This document shows positions 16,680 to 26,800 of a DNA stretch of 64,000 bases, in pieces. The notes beneath the pieces were generated by a model that worked only from the letters and a program-made list of their open reading frames with translations, had not been told where the DNA came from and made no database searches. The stretch's first letter is position 1, and the number at the start of each line of letters is the position of its first letter. The stretch is taken from contig NZ_CP012410.1 in the NCBI RefSeq assembly GCF_001274535.1, positions 1,771,126 through 1,835,125 of the forward strand, in the 5' to 3' direction. Source of the DNA: Leptotrichia sp. oral taxon 212. Its GTDB lineage: Bacteria > Fusobacteriota > Fusobacteriia > Fusobacteriales > Leptotrichiaceae. The position numbers and the translations under genes were made by a program.

Positions 16680-17504
16680 CTATTCTTTTATTCCTGAGCT
16701 TATGAAACTGTTGATAAATCTTTTCTGTAAAATGAAGAATATCACTATTAGTGGAAATATTATTATAAAAGTTGCCGCACTGACGTTTGCCCATTGCATA
16801 GTAGCTTCCTTCGATTTTGCAAATAATGCCAATCCTACTGTCAAAGTTCTATTTTGCGTTGAATTTGTAACAATCAACGGCCATAAATAGTTATTCCAAT
16901 GATAGCTTATTGAAACAACACCAAATGACAGATATGCCGGTTTTGCACAAGGCATGTAAATTTTCCATATTATCTGCCATGTATTTGCTCCGTCTATTCT
17001 CGCTGCTTCTGATAGAGACTTAGGTATTGTTTTAAAATGCTGCCTTAACAAAAATATTCCAAAAGCTGTTCCTAAAAAAGGAATCATAATTCCCAGTTTA
17101 GTATTAATAAGGTTTAAGTCTTTTAAAGTCATAAAATTAGGTGTTATTAATACATCATTAGGTATTATTATCTGCATGAATATTATAATAAATACATATT
17201 TTGCCCATTTCAAATCCATAACAGCAAGAGCATATGCAGCCATAGTCGAAGTAAATATCTGAATTATAAAAGTAACGGTAACTAATATCAATGTATTTAT
17301 ATAGTATGTTTTAAAAGGTACTGCATTCCATACATATATTATATTTTTTAATGTAAATCCTGTTTTAGGAAATAATGACATGCTAAAAGACGGCTCTGTA
17401 AATGCTGTCCCTATCATCCATATCAGAGGAATCAGCCATATGAAAGCTATAACAAAAGCTATTGTTGTAATTATTGAATCTGTTCCTTTTTTTATTATAT
17501 TCAT
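16680..17504 (-). CDS. ABC sugar/glycerol-3-phosphate transporter permease (UgpE/MalG type)
   Basis: The 274-residue inner-membrane permease has six hydrophobic segments. The cytoplasmic EAA loop is seen as EAARIDGANTWQIIWKIYMP about 90 residues from the C-terminus. The N-terminal LIPLIWMIGTAFTEPS and the final FISSGIKE are typical of the MalG/UgpE class (CUT1). It pairs with the preceding UgpA-type permease. No ATPase gene is in the operon, so a shared MsmK/UgpC-type ATPase elsewhere must energise it. Confidence 0.9.
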   Translation of the reverse strand: MNIIKKGTDSIITTIAFVIAFIWLIPLIWMIGTAFTEPSFSMSLFPKTGFTLKNIIYVWNAVPFKTYYINTLILVTVTFIIQIFTSTMAAYALAVMDLKWAKYVFIIIFMQIIIPNDVLITPNFMTLKDLNLINTKLGIMIPFLGTAFGIFLLRQHFKTIPKSLSEAARIDGANTWQIIWKIYMPCAKPAYLSFGVVSISYHWNNYLWPLIVTNSTQNRTLTVGLALFAKSKEATMQWANVSAATFIIIFPLIVIFFILQKRFINSFISSGIKE

Positions 17505-17582
17505 TTTTACCTTCCTATTCTCAATTTCTTCTACTTATTAGTGTAACATTTAACCAAAGTAACCCTTAATTTTTTTGAAAAA

Positions 17583-18473
17583 TTAGTTATAATAGGCTTC
17601 CTTGTCCTGTTTGAAAAATCTCGGTAAAGAAACAAACAGAAGTAAAAACAACATTATCACAGTTAAGGCTGAAGATTTTCCATAATTAAAGTTAGTAAAT
17701 CCCTGCTGATAAATATAATACAAGAGTAAAGTACTTGCATTATTGGGAGCCCCTTCTGTCATTATAACTATATGGTCAACTAACTTAAAACAGTTTGTCA
17801 ATGCTACTGTTGAAACAAATATCATTGTCGGTTTCAGTAACGGTAACGTAATAGTTTTCAGCATTACCCAAAATCCTGCTCCATCTATTCTTGCCGATTC
17901 AAATAAATCTTCTGATATTCCCTGTAATCCCGCCAAAAAGAAAATCATCAGGTATCCCGATTCTTTCCATACATACATTATCGCCATAAAAGGAAGAACT
18001 GTATTCTTATTTGAAAGCACATTTAGAGGTTTTATACCAAAATGTGACAGCCACTGATCTAATAATCCATTTTTTCCCATATATATAAACATCCATATAC
18101 TTGCCACTGCTATCATAGGCATGACTACAGGATAAAAATATATTGTCCTTAATATACCGACTGCTCTGCTTTTACGATTTACAAGAAATGCCAGAGCCAG
18201 TCCTAAAATCATAGAAGGTACAACTGTTATAATTGAAAAAAATATTGTATTGGACATTACTTTCCAAAAAAGTTCACTTTTAAATAAACTTATATAATTT
18301 TCAAAACCAATCCACCTTGGAGCTTTCATTCCAAGATTATATTTTGTAAAACTTAGATGAAAGCTCTTAAATACTGGCAGAACTGTAAAACTCATCATAA
18401 ATATTAATGATGGGAGCAATAAAAGAAAACCTGTTATATTTTCCTTCAGTTTTCTATTTAATTTTATATTCAT
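17583..18473 (-). CDS. ABC sugar/glycerol-3-phosphate transporter permease (UgpA/MalF type)
   Basis: The 296-residue permease has six hydrophobic segments. It begins with ITGFLLLLPSLIFMMSFTVL, the usual first helix of UgpA-class subunits, and has the EAA loop as ESARIDGAGFWVMLKTITLP. FHLSFTKYNLGMKAPRWIGF with ENY in the first periplasmic loop is characteristic of CUT1 permeases. It forms the heterodimeric channel with the downstream UgpE-type subunit. The start ATG has AAGGAG, 24 bases after the binding-protein stop. Confidence 0.9.
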   Translation of the reverse strand: MNIKLNRKLKENITGFLLLLPSLIFMMSFTVLPVFKSFHLSFTKYNLGMKAPRWIGFENYISLFKSELFWKVMSNTIFFSIITVVPSMILGLALAFLVNRKSRAVGILRTIYFYPVVMPMIAVASIWMFIYMGKNGLLDQWLSHFGIKPLNVLSNKNTVLPFMAIMYVWKESGYLMIFFLAGLQGISEDLFESARIDGAGFWVMLKTITLPLLKPTMIFVSTVALTNCFKLVDHIVIMTEGAPNNASTLLLYYIYQQGFTNFNYGKSSALTVIMLFLLLFVSLPRFFKQDKEAYYN

Positions 18474-18497
18474 TCTTTCTCCTTATTGGTAAAGACA

Positions 18498-19799
18498 TTA
18501 ATTAAAATCTTTCAGCACTTCCGTTGCTTCTTTCTGTGCATTATCCAAGGCATCTTTAGCTGTTTTTTCTCCTGTTATTGCAGATTGAATGTTATCGTTC
18601 AGTATTCTCCATATTTCTGCTGCATTGTATGTTGTCAATTCAGGTTTAGCAAATTTTAATTGTTCATATGCTACTTTTGCCTGAGGTCTTTCAGCATAAT
18701 ATTTTTTCATTATTTCTGTTTCAAATGCACTTTTTCTTGTCGGAACATATCCTGTATCTACACTCCATTGTGCAGCTCTCTCAGCTGTTGTAAGATATTT
18801 GATAAATTTCCACGCGGCTTTCTGTTTTTCTTTTGATATTTTTGAAGAAATATAAAAATTTCCTCCTCCTGTTGGAGCACCTTTTCTTTTATGACCAGGA
18901 AGGAAGGCAACTCCGTAATTAAATTTTGCATTTTTAGCTATATTGGATAAATTTCCAGTTGTATGATAAATCATTGCAACTTCTCCTGCTAAAAATTGAG
19001 CAGGCAAGTCAGTCCACTGTACAATTCCTTCAGCCATAACTTTATCTTTTTTCTGTAAATCAATCCAGAACTGTAATGCTTCTACATTTTCAGGAGTATT
19101 GAAAAATACCTTTTTTCCATCTTCGCTCATAAGATTTTTTCCATCTGCACTGTTTTGTAAAGCAAAACCTGTAAAAGCCCATTGAGCTGAACCTGAATTT
19201 AAGGCAATTCCAACTCCTTTTCTTTTATCAGTTGTAACTTTTTTCGCTATTTCAACTAATTCTTCCCATGTTTCAGGTGCTTTTTCAGGATTCAGCCCCG
19301 CTTCCTTGAGTACATCCTTATTATAAAATAAAACCATTGTACTTCTTTGAAACGGAATTGAATATATTTTCCCGTTAACATAGGAATCTTCCATAAAACT
19401 TTCTAAAAAATCACTTATATATTTTTTCCCTTCTTCGCCATCTTCAGCTATCAGTTCATCAAGTGGCATAGCCATTTCACTTGAAGCCATTGTAAATCTC
19501 TGAGTAGCCAGACTTACAAATAAATCAGGTGGATTTCCTCCCTGAGCTGCTGTCTGAATTTTTGTTACTGTATCATCATAATTCCCAGTATAAACCGCTT
19601 CAACCTCAATATCAGGATTTTCTGCATTAAAATCTTTTGTCAGCTGTTCGACAAGTTTTGCAACGGGACCTCCTACATTGACAGGATAATAAAATACTAA
19701 TTTAATTTTTCCATCTTTCTTTTCTTCCTTATTACTGCCACAACCTGTAATAAATAAAAACAAACTTAAAAATAACAGAATAACAAAATTTCTTTTCAT
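18498..19799 (-). CDS. ABC transporter substrate-binding lipoprotein (UgpB-like)
   Basis: The 433-residue extracytoplasmic binding protein has a lipoprotein signal peptide: MKRNF, a hydrophobic core and lipobox ITGC with Cys20. The mature part has the family-1 solute-binding fold (NPDIEVEAVYTGNYDDTVTK, GGNPPDLFVSLATQRFTM, YSIPFQRSTMVLFYNKDVLK). The PFQRSTMVLFYNKD and GAPTGGGNFYIS stretches are closest to UgpB, the sn-glycerol-3-phosphate/glycerophosphocholine binder. Ligand is inferred, and another sugar is possible. It is the first transporter gene of the operon, downstream of the repressor gene. Confidence 0.88.
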   Translation of the reverse strand: MKRNFVILLFLSLFLFITGCGSNKEEKKDGKIKLVFYYPVNVGGPVAKLVEQLTKDFNAENPDIEVEAVYTGNYDDTVTKIQTAAQGGNPPDLFVSLATQRFTMASSEMAMPLDELIAEDGEEGKKYISDFLESFMEDSYVNGKIYSIPFQRSTMVLFYNKDVLKEAGLNPEKAPETWEELVEIAKKVTTDKRKGVGIALNSGSAQWAFTGFALQNSADGKNLMSEDGKKVFFNTPENVEALQFWIDLQKKDKVMAEGIVQWTDLPAQFLAGEVAMIYHTTGNLSNIAKNAKFNYGVAFLPGHKRKGAPTGGGNFYISSKISKEKQKAAWKFIKYLTTAERAAQWSVDTGYVPTRKSAFETEIMKKYYAERPQAKVAYEQLKFAKPELTTYNAAEIWRILNDNIQSAITGEKTAKDALDNAQKEATEVLKDFN

Positions 19800-19882
19800 T
19801 TTATCCTCTCCTTTATTTAAAATATAAGCTATTTAAAAAATTATTGTTTAAAAAAATTTCCTCCTCTCTTTTCTTCAATCAG

Positions 19883-20881
19883 TTATTTTTTTACACTTTC
19901 CCTTTCGATAATTTCTCCTGAAACTTCTTCAGAATTTTCTTTAATTCCGTTCATCATATTAATCAATTTCTCATATACTCTTTCTGATATTTTTTTATAA
20001 TTTAATGCCAAAGTTGTCAAAGCAGGATAAAAAAATTCTGATATTGGAATATTATCAAGTCCTAAAACCGAAACTTCTTCCGGAATCATAATATTTAATT
20101 CATTTAAAGCTTTCAATACGGCTATTGCTTTTTCATCTCCTGATACAAAGAACGCTTCAGGAAGCATTTTTTTATTGTACATTTCCTTTACAAAACTATA
20201 TATTTTTTTCTGATTATTCATTTTTTCAGCAATGATTAAATTCTCTGTCGATTTATTATTTTTCCTATATGCTTCTATTATTCCATTTTTTCTTTCAATA
20301 TTCATTGGTGTTGGATTTGCTGTAATAAAAGTTATTTTTTCAATCTCTTTTTTAAAAAGATATTCAGTGGCTTTAAATACCGAGTTAAAATCATCATTTG
20401 ATACATATATGTTTTCATCTGAATAACTTTTCCCAACAACAATAAAGGGGATATTTTCTTTTTTCAGAATATTCACTCTTTTATCATTTTTCTTCTCATA
20501 AAATATAATAACTCCATCAATAAAGGTATTCGATGTATTCAGTAGTGAATTACTTAATTCCCTGTCATCATAATACTGTTCCATAAATATTGATACATTT
20601 TTATTTTTATTACAGGCAAATATCTCACTGACAAGAATATTTGCCCAGATAGTCGCAGTATGGCCTTTATTTCTTCTAACAGATACCAGTATATTTTTCA
20701 TTTTTCTTTTACTTAAATTTTTTGCATATAAATTCGGTTTATAACCTAATTTTCTTATTTTATCTTCTACAAATTTTCTTGTTTTCTCACTAACATTACT
20801 GCTTTCATTTATAACTCTGGAAACAGTTTGTGTAGAAACCCCACATTCTTTTGCTACATCTTTGATTGTTATATTTTTCAT
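19883..20881 (-). CDS. LacI-family transcriptional repressor of the ABC operon
   Basis: The 332-residue regulator has a LacI helix-turn-helix at residues 4-30 (IKDVAKECGVSTQTVSRVIN), a hinge region (YKPNLYAKNLSKRKMKN) and a periplasmic-binding-protein-like effector domain (LGLDNIPISEFFYPALTTLA). A GTG at 20899 would add six residues, but GGGAG lies 7 bases before the ATG at 20881. It heads the operon and has a LacI-type operator in its own promoter, so it probably represses itself and the transporter genes until the imported compound binds. Confidence 0.92.
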   Translation of the reverse strand: MKNITIKDVAKECGVSTQTVSRVINESSNVSEKTRKFVEDKIRKLGYKPNLYAKNLSKRKMKNILVSVRRNKGHTATIWANILVSEIFACNKNKNVSIFMEQYYDDRELSNSLLNTSNTFIDGVIIFYEKKNDKRVNILKKENIPFIVVGKSYSDENIYVSNDDFNSVFKATEYLFKKEIEKITFITANPTPMNIERKNGIIEAYRKNNKSTENLIIAEKMNNQKKIYSFVKEMYNKKMLPEAFFVSGDEKAIAVLKALNELNIMIPEEVSVLGLDNIPISEFFYPALTTLALNYKKISERVYEKLINMMNGIKENSEEVSGEIIERESVKK

Positions 20882-20901
20882 TGTACTTCTCCCATTCACA
20901 A

Positions 20902-20948
20902 TGTTACCGTTAACAATTATAGTTTACCTCGAAAATTCAAATTGTCAA
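20902..20948 (-). promoter_or_regulatory. Promoter and LacI-type operator of the lacI-ABC operon
   Basis: On the minus strand are TTGACA (20948-20943) and TATAAT (20921-20916). The 21-base gap between them is too long for one promoter; TAAACT at 16 bases is an alternative -10. Immediately after TATAAT is TGTTAACGGTAACA (20902-20915), a palindrome with one mismatched pair and a central CG, the usual form of a LacI/PurR-family operator, placed over the start site. Confidence 0.6.
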
Positions 20949-21066
20949 CACACAAAAACATAAATAATTATTAACCTTTTTTATTTCTCTTATTTGATTT
21001 TCAAATGCAGAATTTGTTTTTCCTTTATTCCATATATATTAATTATAGAATATTATTAATATAAAA

Positions 21067-21121
21067 TAGACTATTTGAAATTTATATAGTATAATAAACA
21101 TATAAATTTTCAAATAGTCTA
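21067..21121 (+). promoter_or_regulatory. Long inverted repeat containing the tusA-like promoter
   Basis: The left arm TAGACTATTTGAAATTTATA (21067-21086) is mirrored at 21100-21121 with one extra base. TATAAT (21090-21095) is in the loop, and TAGACT at 17 bases upstream could be a weak -35. The mRNA start would fall inside the right arm. The element looks like an operator straddling the promoter, or a symmetrical terminator-like structure. Confidence 0.5.
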
Positions 21122-21154
21122 CTATAAATAAAAGTCCCAAAGAAAGGAAATTTT

Positions 21155-21370
21155 ATGATTAAAATTGATTGTCTGGGATATGGTTGTCCCATTCCCCTGA
21201 TAAAACTTAAAGCAAAACATTCTCTCATTTTAGAAGGAGAGAAAATTCTTCTTGTTACAGACCATAACCTTGCTGTAGAAAATATCGAGTATTATTGTCA
21301 CCTTAATAAGTTTAAATATTCCTCGGAAGAAGTCATAGAAGGTGTATGGGAAATCACTATCAGCAAATAA
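21155..21370 (+). CDS. TusA-family sulfur carrier/sulfurtransferase
   Basis: The 71-residue protein has the TusA/SirA/YedF fold with the family signature DCLGYGCPIPLIKLK. The active cysteine is C11 in the CPxP motif. TusA proteins pass persulfide sulfur to tRNA thiolation or other acceptors; YedF-type paralogues have less clear roles. It starts at an ATG with AAAGGA upstream. Its stop overlaps the stop of the convergent lysR gene by 11 bases. Confidence 0.88.
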   Translation: MIKIDCLGYGCPIPLIKLKAKHSLILEGEKILLVTDHNLAVENIEYYCHLNKFKYSSEEVIEGVWEITISK

Positions 21371-22247
21371 TCTTCTTTATGTATTTTTCCATATAGGAAA
21401 TAACCCTTTTCAAACCGCCAGTATGAGAAGTTCTTTTTATCATACTTATATTCTGAATTATAGATATTTTTTCAATATCCACAATTTTTACTTCTTTATG
21501 ATAAAGTTCCTTTTTTATTGTAGAATAAGGTAAAAATGCCATTCCATATCCATTAATGATGCATGATTTTATTGCATCTACACTTTCAAGATTATATGTA
21601 AACTTAAAATTTTCAAAATTGTTAATAAATTTTGTTACAATTTTTACAACTTCATTTTCTCCTGACATTCTTATAAGATCATATTTACTAAGTTCCTTTA
21701 TTTTTATTGAATCTGGAAACGAGCCCGAAATATTTGAAGCAACAAGTACAATTTTTTCCTCAAATATCTTTTTTCCTGCCAAAGTTTCATTATTATTAAA
21801 ATTTTCCGTTATAAATCCTATATCACATCTTTCCCTCAGAAGTTCTTCTTCTATAACAAAACTGCTTTCCCTGCTATTCAGTTCAACCGAAACATTTGGA
21901 TAGTGCTTTTTCAGATGATAAACGACGCACGGAAGGGAATAATTACATATTGTAGACACGGCTGATATTCTTATTTTCACTACATTGTTCTTTGCGTCCT
22001 CTATTTCTCCCTTCATTTCCTCCAGACATTCCTCAAACATTGTAAAATATTTATATACTATTTTTCCTTCTTTTGTAAGTTCAATGCCTTTGTTGCTTCG
22101 TGTAAACAGCTTTGCATTGAATTCTTTTTCCAATTTCTTCAGTTGCTGAGATAACGCCGGCTGGGAAATGAATAATTCGTTTGCAGCCTTTGAAATACTG
22201 CCTGTTTCAACTACTTTTAAAAACAAATTATAAACATCATTTATCAT
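21360..22247 (-). CDS. LysR-family transcriptional regulator
   Basis: The 295-residue protein has an N-terminal winged helix-turn-helix (FLKVVETGSISKAANELFIS, then QPALSQQLKKLEKEFNAKLF) and a C-terminal effector-binding domain of periplasmic-binding-protein type (LLRERCDIGFITEN and SCIINGYGMAFLPYSTIKKE). The start ATG has AGGGAG upstream. It is convergent with the tusA-like gene and divergent from trpS. LysR regulators usually control a neighbour; the inverted repeat upstream of tusA is a possible but unproven site. Confidence 0.9.
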   Translation of the reverse strand: MINDVYNLFLKVVETGSISKAANELFISQPALSQQLKKLEKEFNAKLFTRSNKGIELTKEGKIVYKYFTMFEECLEEMKGEIEDAKNNVVKIRISAVSTICNYSLPCVVYHLKKHYPNVSVELNSRESSFVIEEELLRERCDIGFITENFNNNETLAGKKIFEEKIVLVASNISGSFPDSIKIKELSKYDLIRMSGENEVVKIVTKFINNFENFKFTYNLESVDAIKSCIINGYGMAFLPYSTIKKELYHKEVKIVDIEKISIIQNISMIKRTSHTGGLKRVISYMEKYIKKIIC

Positions 22248-22398
22248 AGTTAACTCCCTTTCGTATACTTTATTTGTGATTAAAATTTTAATTGAAAAAT
22301 TTCATTATTTTTAGTCTATATGATTAATTATTTATATTATAAACCAAAAATATTTTTTTTACAATATTTGAATTTTTTCATAATTTCTCTGATTATAT

Positions 22399-22427
22399 TT
22401 GACAAATCATATATAATATATTATTAT
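22399..22427 (+). promoter_or_regulatory. trpS promoter
   Basis: TTGACA (22399-22404), exactly 17 bases, then TATTAT (22422-22427). The start would lie about 30 bases before the trpS ATG. That leaves no room for a T-box leader, and none is seen. Confidence 0.65.
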
Positions 22428-22464
22428 TTATCTATCAATATTTACAATAAATGAGGAGGCTTTA

Positions 22465-23439
22465 ATGAGAAGTTTATCAGGTATTCAGCCTAGCGGTATC
22501 CTGCATATAGGAAATTATTTTGGAGCAATAAAACAGTTTGTGGAACTTCAGGATCAGTATGAAGGTTTCTACTTTCTTGCCAATTATCATGCTCTTACAT
22601 CTTCTCCTAATGGTGAAAATTTAAAACAAAATACAATAGAAGTTATTTTAGACTATCTTGCACTGGGTCTTGATCCGGAAAAATCCACATTGTTCCTACA
22701 GTCAGACGTTCCTGAACATACAGAACTGGCATGGATTTTAGCAAATGTTACCCCAATGGGACTGATTGAAAGGGCCCATTCATATAAGGACAAAGTTGCA
22801 AAAGGAATTAAGCCTAATATGGGGTTATTCACATATCCTATACTGATGGCTGCAGATATACTTATGTATGATCCTGATATAGTCCCTGTCGGAAAGGATC
22901 AGAAGCAGCATGTTGAGATTACAAGGGATATTGCAATAAAATTTAACGAAACATATGGAAAGGAAGTCTTCAAGCTTCCAAAGGAAAAAATTGTGGAAAG
23001 CGTTGCCGTAGTTCCTGGGACTGATGGGGATAAAATGAGTAAGTCATATGGAAATGTTATAAATATGTTCTTTTCTAAAAAAGAACTTAAAAAACAGATT
23101 ATGAGCATCGTCACTGATTCTACTCCTCTTGAAGAGCCTAAGAATCCTGACAATAATATTACAAAACTGTATTCTCTTTTTGCTACTGAGGCTGAAACTG
23201 AAGAACTGAAACAGAAATTCCTGGCTGGAAACTTTGGTTACGGGCATGCAAAAACTGAGTTACTGGATAAATTTATGGATTATTTTGCTCCATTCAGGGA
23301 AAAACGTGAAGAACTTGTAAACAATATGGACTATGTTTATGAAATCCTACGGAAAGGTGCTGAAAAAGCCCGTTCAATCGCCACTGCAAAAATGGATGAA
23401 GTCAGAAGTGTAGTGGGGTTACTGGATAAAAATTATTAA
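22465..23439 (+). CDS. trpS: Tryptophanyl-tRNA synthetase
   Basis: This class I aminoacyl-tRNA synthetase charges tRNA-Trp in the cytoplasm. The HIGH-type motif is HIGN at residues 14-17 (IQPSGILHIGNYFG), and KMSKS is at residues 190-194. The tryptophan pocket stretch YPILMAADILMYDPDIVPVG with KDQKQHVEITRDIA is typical. Length of 324 is normal. It starts at an ATG preceded by GAGGAGG. It is monocistronic with its own promoter and terminator. It is the last housekeeping gene before the CRISPR locus. Confidence 0.97.
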   Translation: MRSLSGIQPSGILHIGNYFGAIKQFVELQDQYEGFYFLANYHALTSSPNGENLKQNTIEVILDYLALGLDPEKSTLFLQSDVPEHTELAWILANVTPMGLIERAHSYKDKVAKGIKPNMGLFTYPILMAADILMYDPDIVPVGKDQKQHVEITRDIAIKFNETYGKEVFKLPKEKIVESVAVVPGTDGDKMSKSYGNVINMFFSKKELKKQIMSIVTDSTPLEEPKNPDNNITKLYSLFATEAETEELKQKFLAGNFGYGHAKTELLDKFMDYFAPFREKREELVNNMDYVYEILRKGAEKARSIATAKMDEVRSVVGLLDKNY

Positions 23440-23461
23440 GATTTTGGTTGAGGATGGAAAT

Positions 23462-23512
23462 AACAGCTCTTAAACTTTGAATAGGTTATTCTTTATTTTA
23501 GAGCTGTTTTTT
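23462..23512 (+). terminator. Terminator after trpS
   Basis: AACAGCTCT (23462-23470) pairs with AGAGCTGTT (23500-23508), followed by a run of T, with a 29-base AT-rich loop. It stands 22 bases after the trpS stop codon. Confidence 0.7.
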
Positions 23513-23618
23513 ATTGTTTTTCAATAACTAATTTAAAATATAGATTTAATAGATTTAAATTTATTTCATTATTAACTTTTTATTTTCACTCCTAAATTGC
23601 AATATTAATTGCGACATT

Positions 23619-23801
23619 TTATTTCACTTTTCCTATTTCTGCTTCTATCACAATATGAGTTCTACTTAATTCAATTTTTTTAAAAGTTATTTCATTTCCT
23701 CTTGCCAATACTATTTCACTTTCATCAATATTCTGAGTCTCAAAACCTTTTGTTTCCTCATTTACAATATACACTTTGCTAATATTAATACTTATGTATC
23801 T
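23619..23801 (-). pseudogene. Coding remnant at the distal end of the CRISPR array, ADP-ribosyltransferase-like C-terminus
   Basis: An open frame of 60 codons ends at a TAA at 23619-23621. It has no start codon or ribosome-binding site and is preceded by an in-frame TGA at 23802. It reads TQNIDESEIVLARGNEITF, then ELSRTHIVIEAEI. The ExE-plus-hydrophobic-plus-RG pattern followed by alternating beta strands recalls the C-terminal end of ADP-ribosyltransferase toxins and phage ART domains, where ESE would be the biglutamate motif. The frame runs through the degenerate terminal CRISPR repeat (23760-23791). It may be a decayed phage-derived gene or a chance frame; the family call is weak. Confidence 0.35.
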
Positions 23802-26800
23802 TCATTTGATAAAGGAGCTGAAGCTATATTTACAATACACTTTGCTGCTATTAATACCAATTCAGACAGTACCTCCTACCCCCTCGAGACCAATTTACAA
23901 TACACTTTGCTACTATTAATACAGTGATGGTACTATGTTTGAGAATTATTTTATCATATTTACAATACACTTTGCTACTATTAATACGGAATTGATTTAG
24001 CAAGTGAATTTGCCAATCATTCATTTACAATACACTTTGCTACTATTAATACAGTCGAGGACTCACAACAAAGCACTATAAAGCAAAATTTACAATACAC
24101 TTTGCTACTATTAATACTTTTCACAAGTGCAATTTCTGATAACGGCTCTATTATTTACAATACACTTTGCTACTATTAATACGCAAGTGCAGCTTCAAAT
24201 CCGTAACTTTGAGAAGTATTTACAATACACTTTGCTACTATTAATACAATTATGATGTTTTAGTTACTTATGCTTTATTTGAATTTACAATACACTTTGC
24301 TACTATTAATACTTGAGGACTTCAAAAACAAAATACTAACCCTAAAATATTTACAATACACTTTGCTACTATTAATACTTTCCAGTTTCAACTGTTATTG
24401 AAGTAACTTTAAGATTTACAATACACTTTGCTACTATTAATACCACAGAGAAAGAGTATACGTTATCGGACATCTTAGATTTACAATACACTTTGCTACT
24501 ATTAATACATATGAATTTTTTTCGTTCATATCTACTATCAAAAAATTTACAATACACTTTGCTACTATTAATACATTTGGATATTGCCATATAAAGAGAT
24601 TTTACATTTATTTACAATACACTTTGCTACTATTAATACAAGAATATACAGTAAGAAAATTTAATAATAAAAACATTTACAATACACTTTGCTACTATTA
24701 ATACGATAACTTTAGTCAATAAATGACCTTTTTCAGGTACATTTACAATACACTTTGCTACTATTAATACCTACTACCCTCTTCAAAAAGTATTGTAGCA
24801 ATTATATTTACAATACACTTTGCTACTATTAATACTTGAAAAGTGATATATTTAATAAATATGTTTTCAGATTTACAATACACTTTGCTACTATTAATAC
24901 ATTTTCTTTTCTATACTTACCTCTTATGTGTATTATATTTACAATACACTTTGCTACTATTAATACTGAAACACTGTGAGCCTTTATATTACATGCTTAT
25001 CAATTTACAATACACTTTGCTACTATTAATACTAACTCCATAAATTTCAGATATTTAAACAATTTTACATTTACAATACACTTTGCTACTATTAATACCA
25101 CTAATATTTCTTTTATATTAATGAAATTAAAAAAATTTACAATACACTTTGCTACTATTAATACATCAGAAGATAAAATAGAAAATTAGGAAGCATTAAA
25201 ATTTACAATACACTTTGCTACTATTAATACGACAAAATGTCATCAGAGGGTATGACAAATTGGCAATTTACAATACACTTTGCTACTATTAATACCATCT
25301 TCTGAATATTCTTCATCATAATCAGCAAGCATTTACAATACACTTTGCTACTATTAATACGAATATAGGTTATTCTACAGTAAAAGCTAAAGTAAAATTT
25401 ACAATACACTTTGCTACTATTAATACTTTCTGCACTTGTCAAAATCTGTTCGGGATTATAGCATTTACAATACACTTTGCTACTATTAATACCTCTTTTT
25501 TATAGTCGATAACCTGAATAAAATATGCATTTACAATACACTTTGCTACTATTAATACTACCGCTCTTATAACCAAACAGATCTGTAATATCTTATTTAC
25601 AATACACTTTGCTACTATTAATACAAAAGAAAAGAAATCTTCCAAAAAAACTGATAAAAAATTTACAATACACTTTGCTACTATTAATACTCATACTTGC
25701 TAACGCAGCAGTTACATCACTAAATATTTACAATACACTTTGCTACTATTAATACAAATAATTGAAAAGAAACTTGGAGTGTGGATAAAGGATTTACAAT
25801 ACACTTTGCTACTATTAATACGGCTGTCCGAATACCAGCGGCCTCCGAGTTTAGCAATTTACAATACACTTTGCTACTATTAATACAATAAAGTTTATGA
25901 CGGAGATTTTACGTTTGAATTTAATTTACAATACACTTTGCTACTATTAATACAAAAGCATATTGGTGGATCAGACTGTTCAATAATAAATTTACAATAC
26001 ACTTTGCTACTATTAATACTTCTTTTTGGCTTTGTGTCAGATTTTCAATTTTACTATTTACAATACACTTTGCTACTATTAATACCCTGATGGAAGACAT
26101 CCGCATTTGCATGTAAGTGATTTACAATACACTTTGCTACTATTAATACAAGCTGCTCTTCACCCTTCTTATTCTTATAAAAAATATTTACAATACACTT
26201 TGCTACTATTAATACAGCTTCCGCTGCTCAAAAATACTTTTATATAGCCGAATTTACAATACACTTTGCTACTATTAATACAGTACGAGAATGGAACGAG
26301 TATGAGCGTACTATCTATTTACAATACACTTTGCTACTATTAATACAGAATGTAATGTAGCATTTGCAATAACAACAAGAGCATTTACAATACACTTTGC
26401 TACTATTAATACAGTTCGGGTTCAAGGAGTATTTTATGGATCTTGACCATTTACAATACACTTTGCTACTATTAATACAGGAGTATTTCTCGTAAATATT
26501 TTCTGAATATCCAGATTTACAATACACTTTGCTACTATTAATACTGGAATAAACCTGATAATGATTATATTGTTTCTTTTATTTACAATACACTTTGCTA
26601 CTATTAATACTCCATATCATTAGATAAAGATAATGAATATGATAAAATTTACAATACACTTTGCTACTATTAATACGATTGGTGTAAAATTTGAAAAAGA
26701 TAATATCGTATATTTACAATACACTTTGCTACTATTAATACCTCAACTGGCTTTACATTTTCATAAATTTCTTTTAAATTTACAATACACTTTGCTACTA

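Noticed and set aside
22248-22464. Possible T-box leader for trpS
   Set aside because: The promoter lies about 40 bases before the start codon, and no T-box consensus or antiterminator stem is present.
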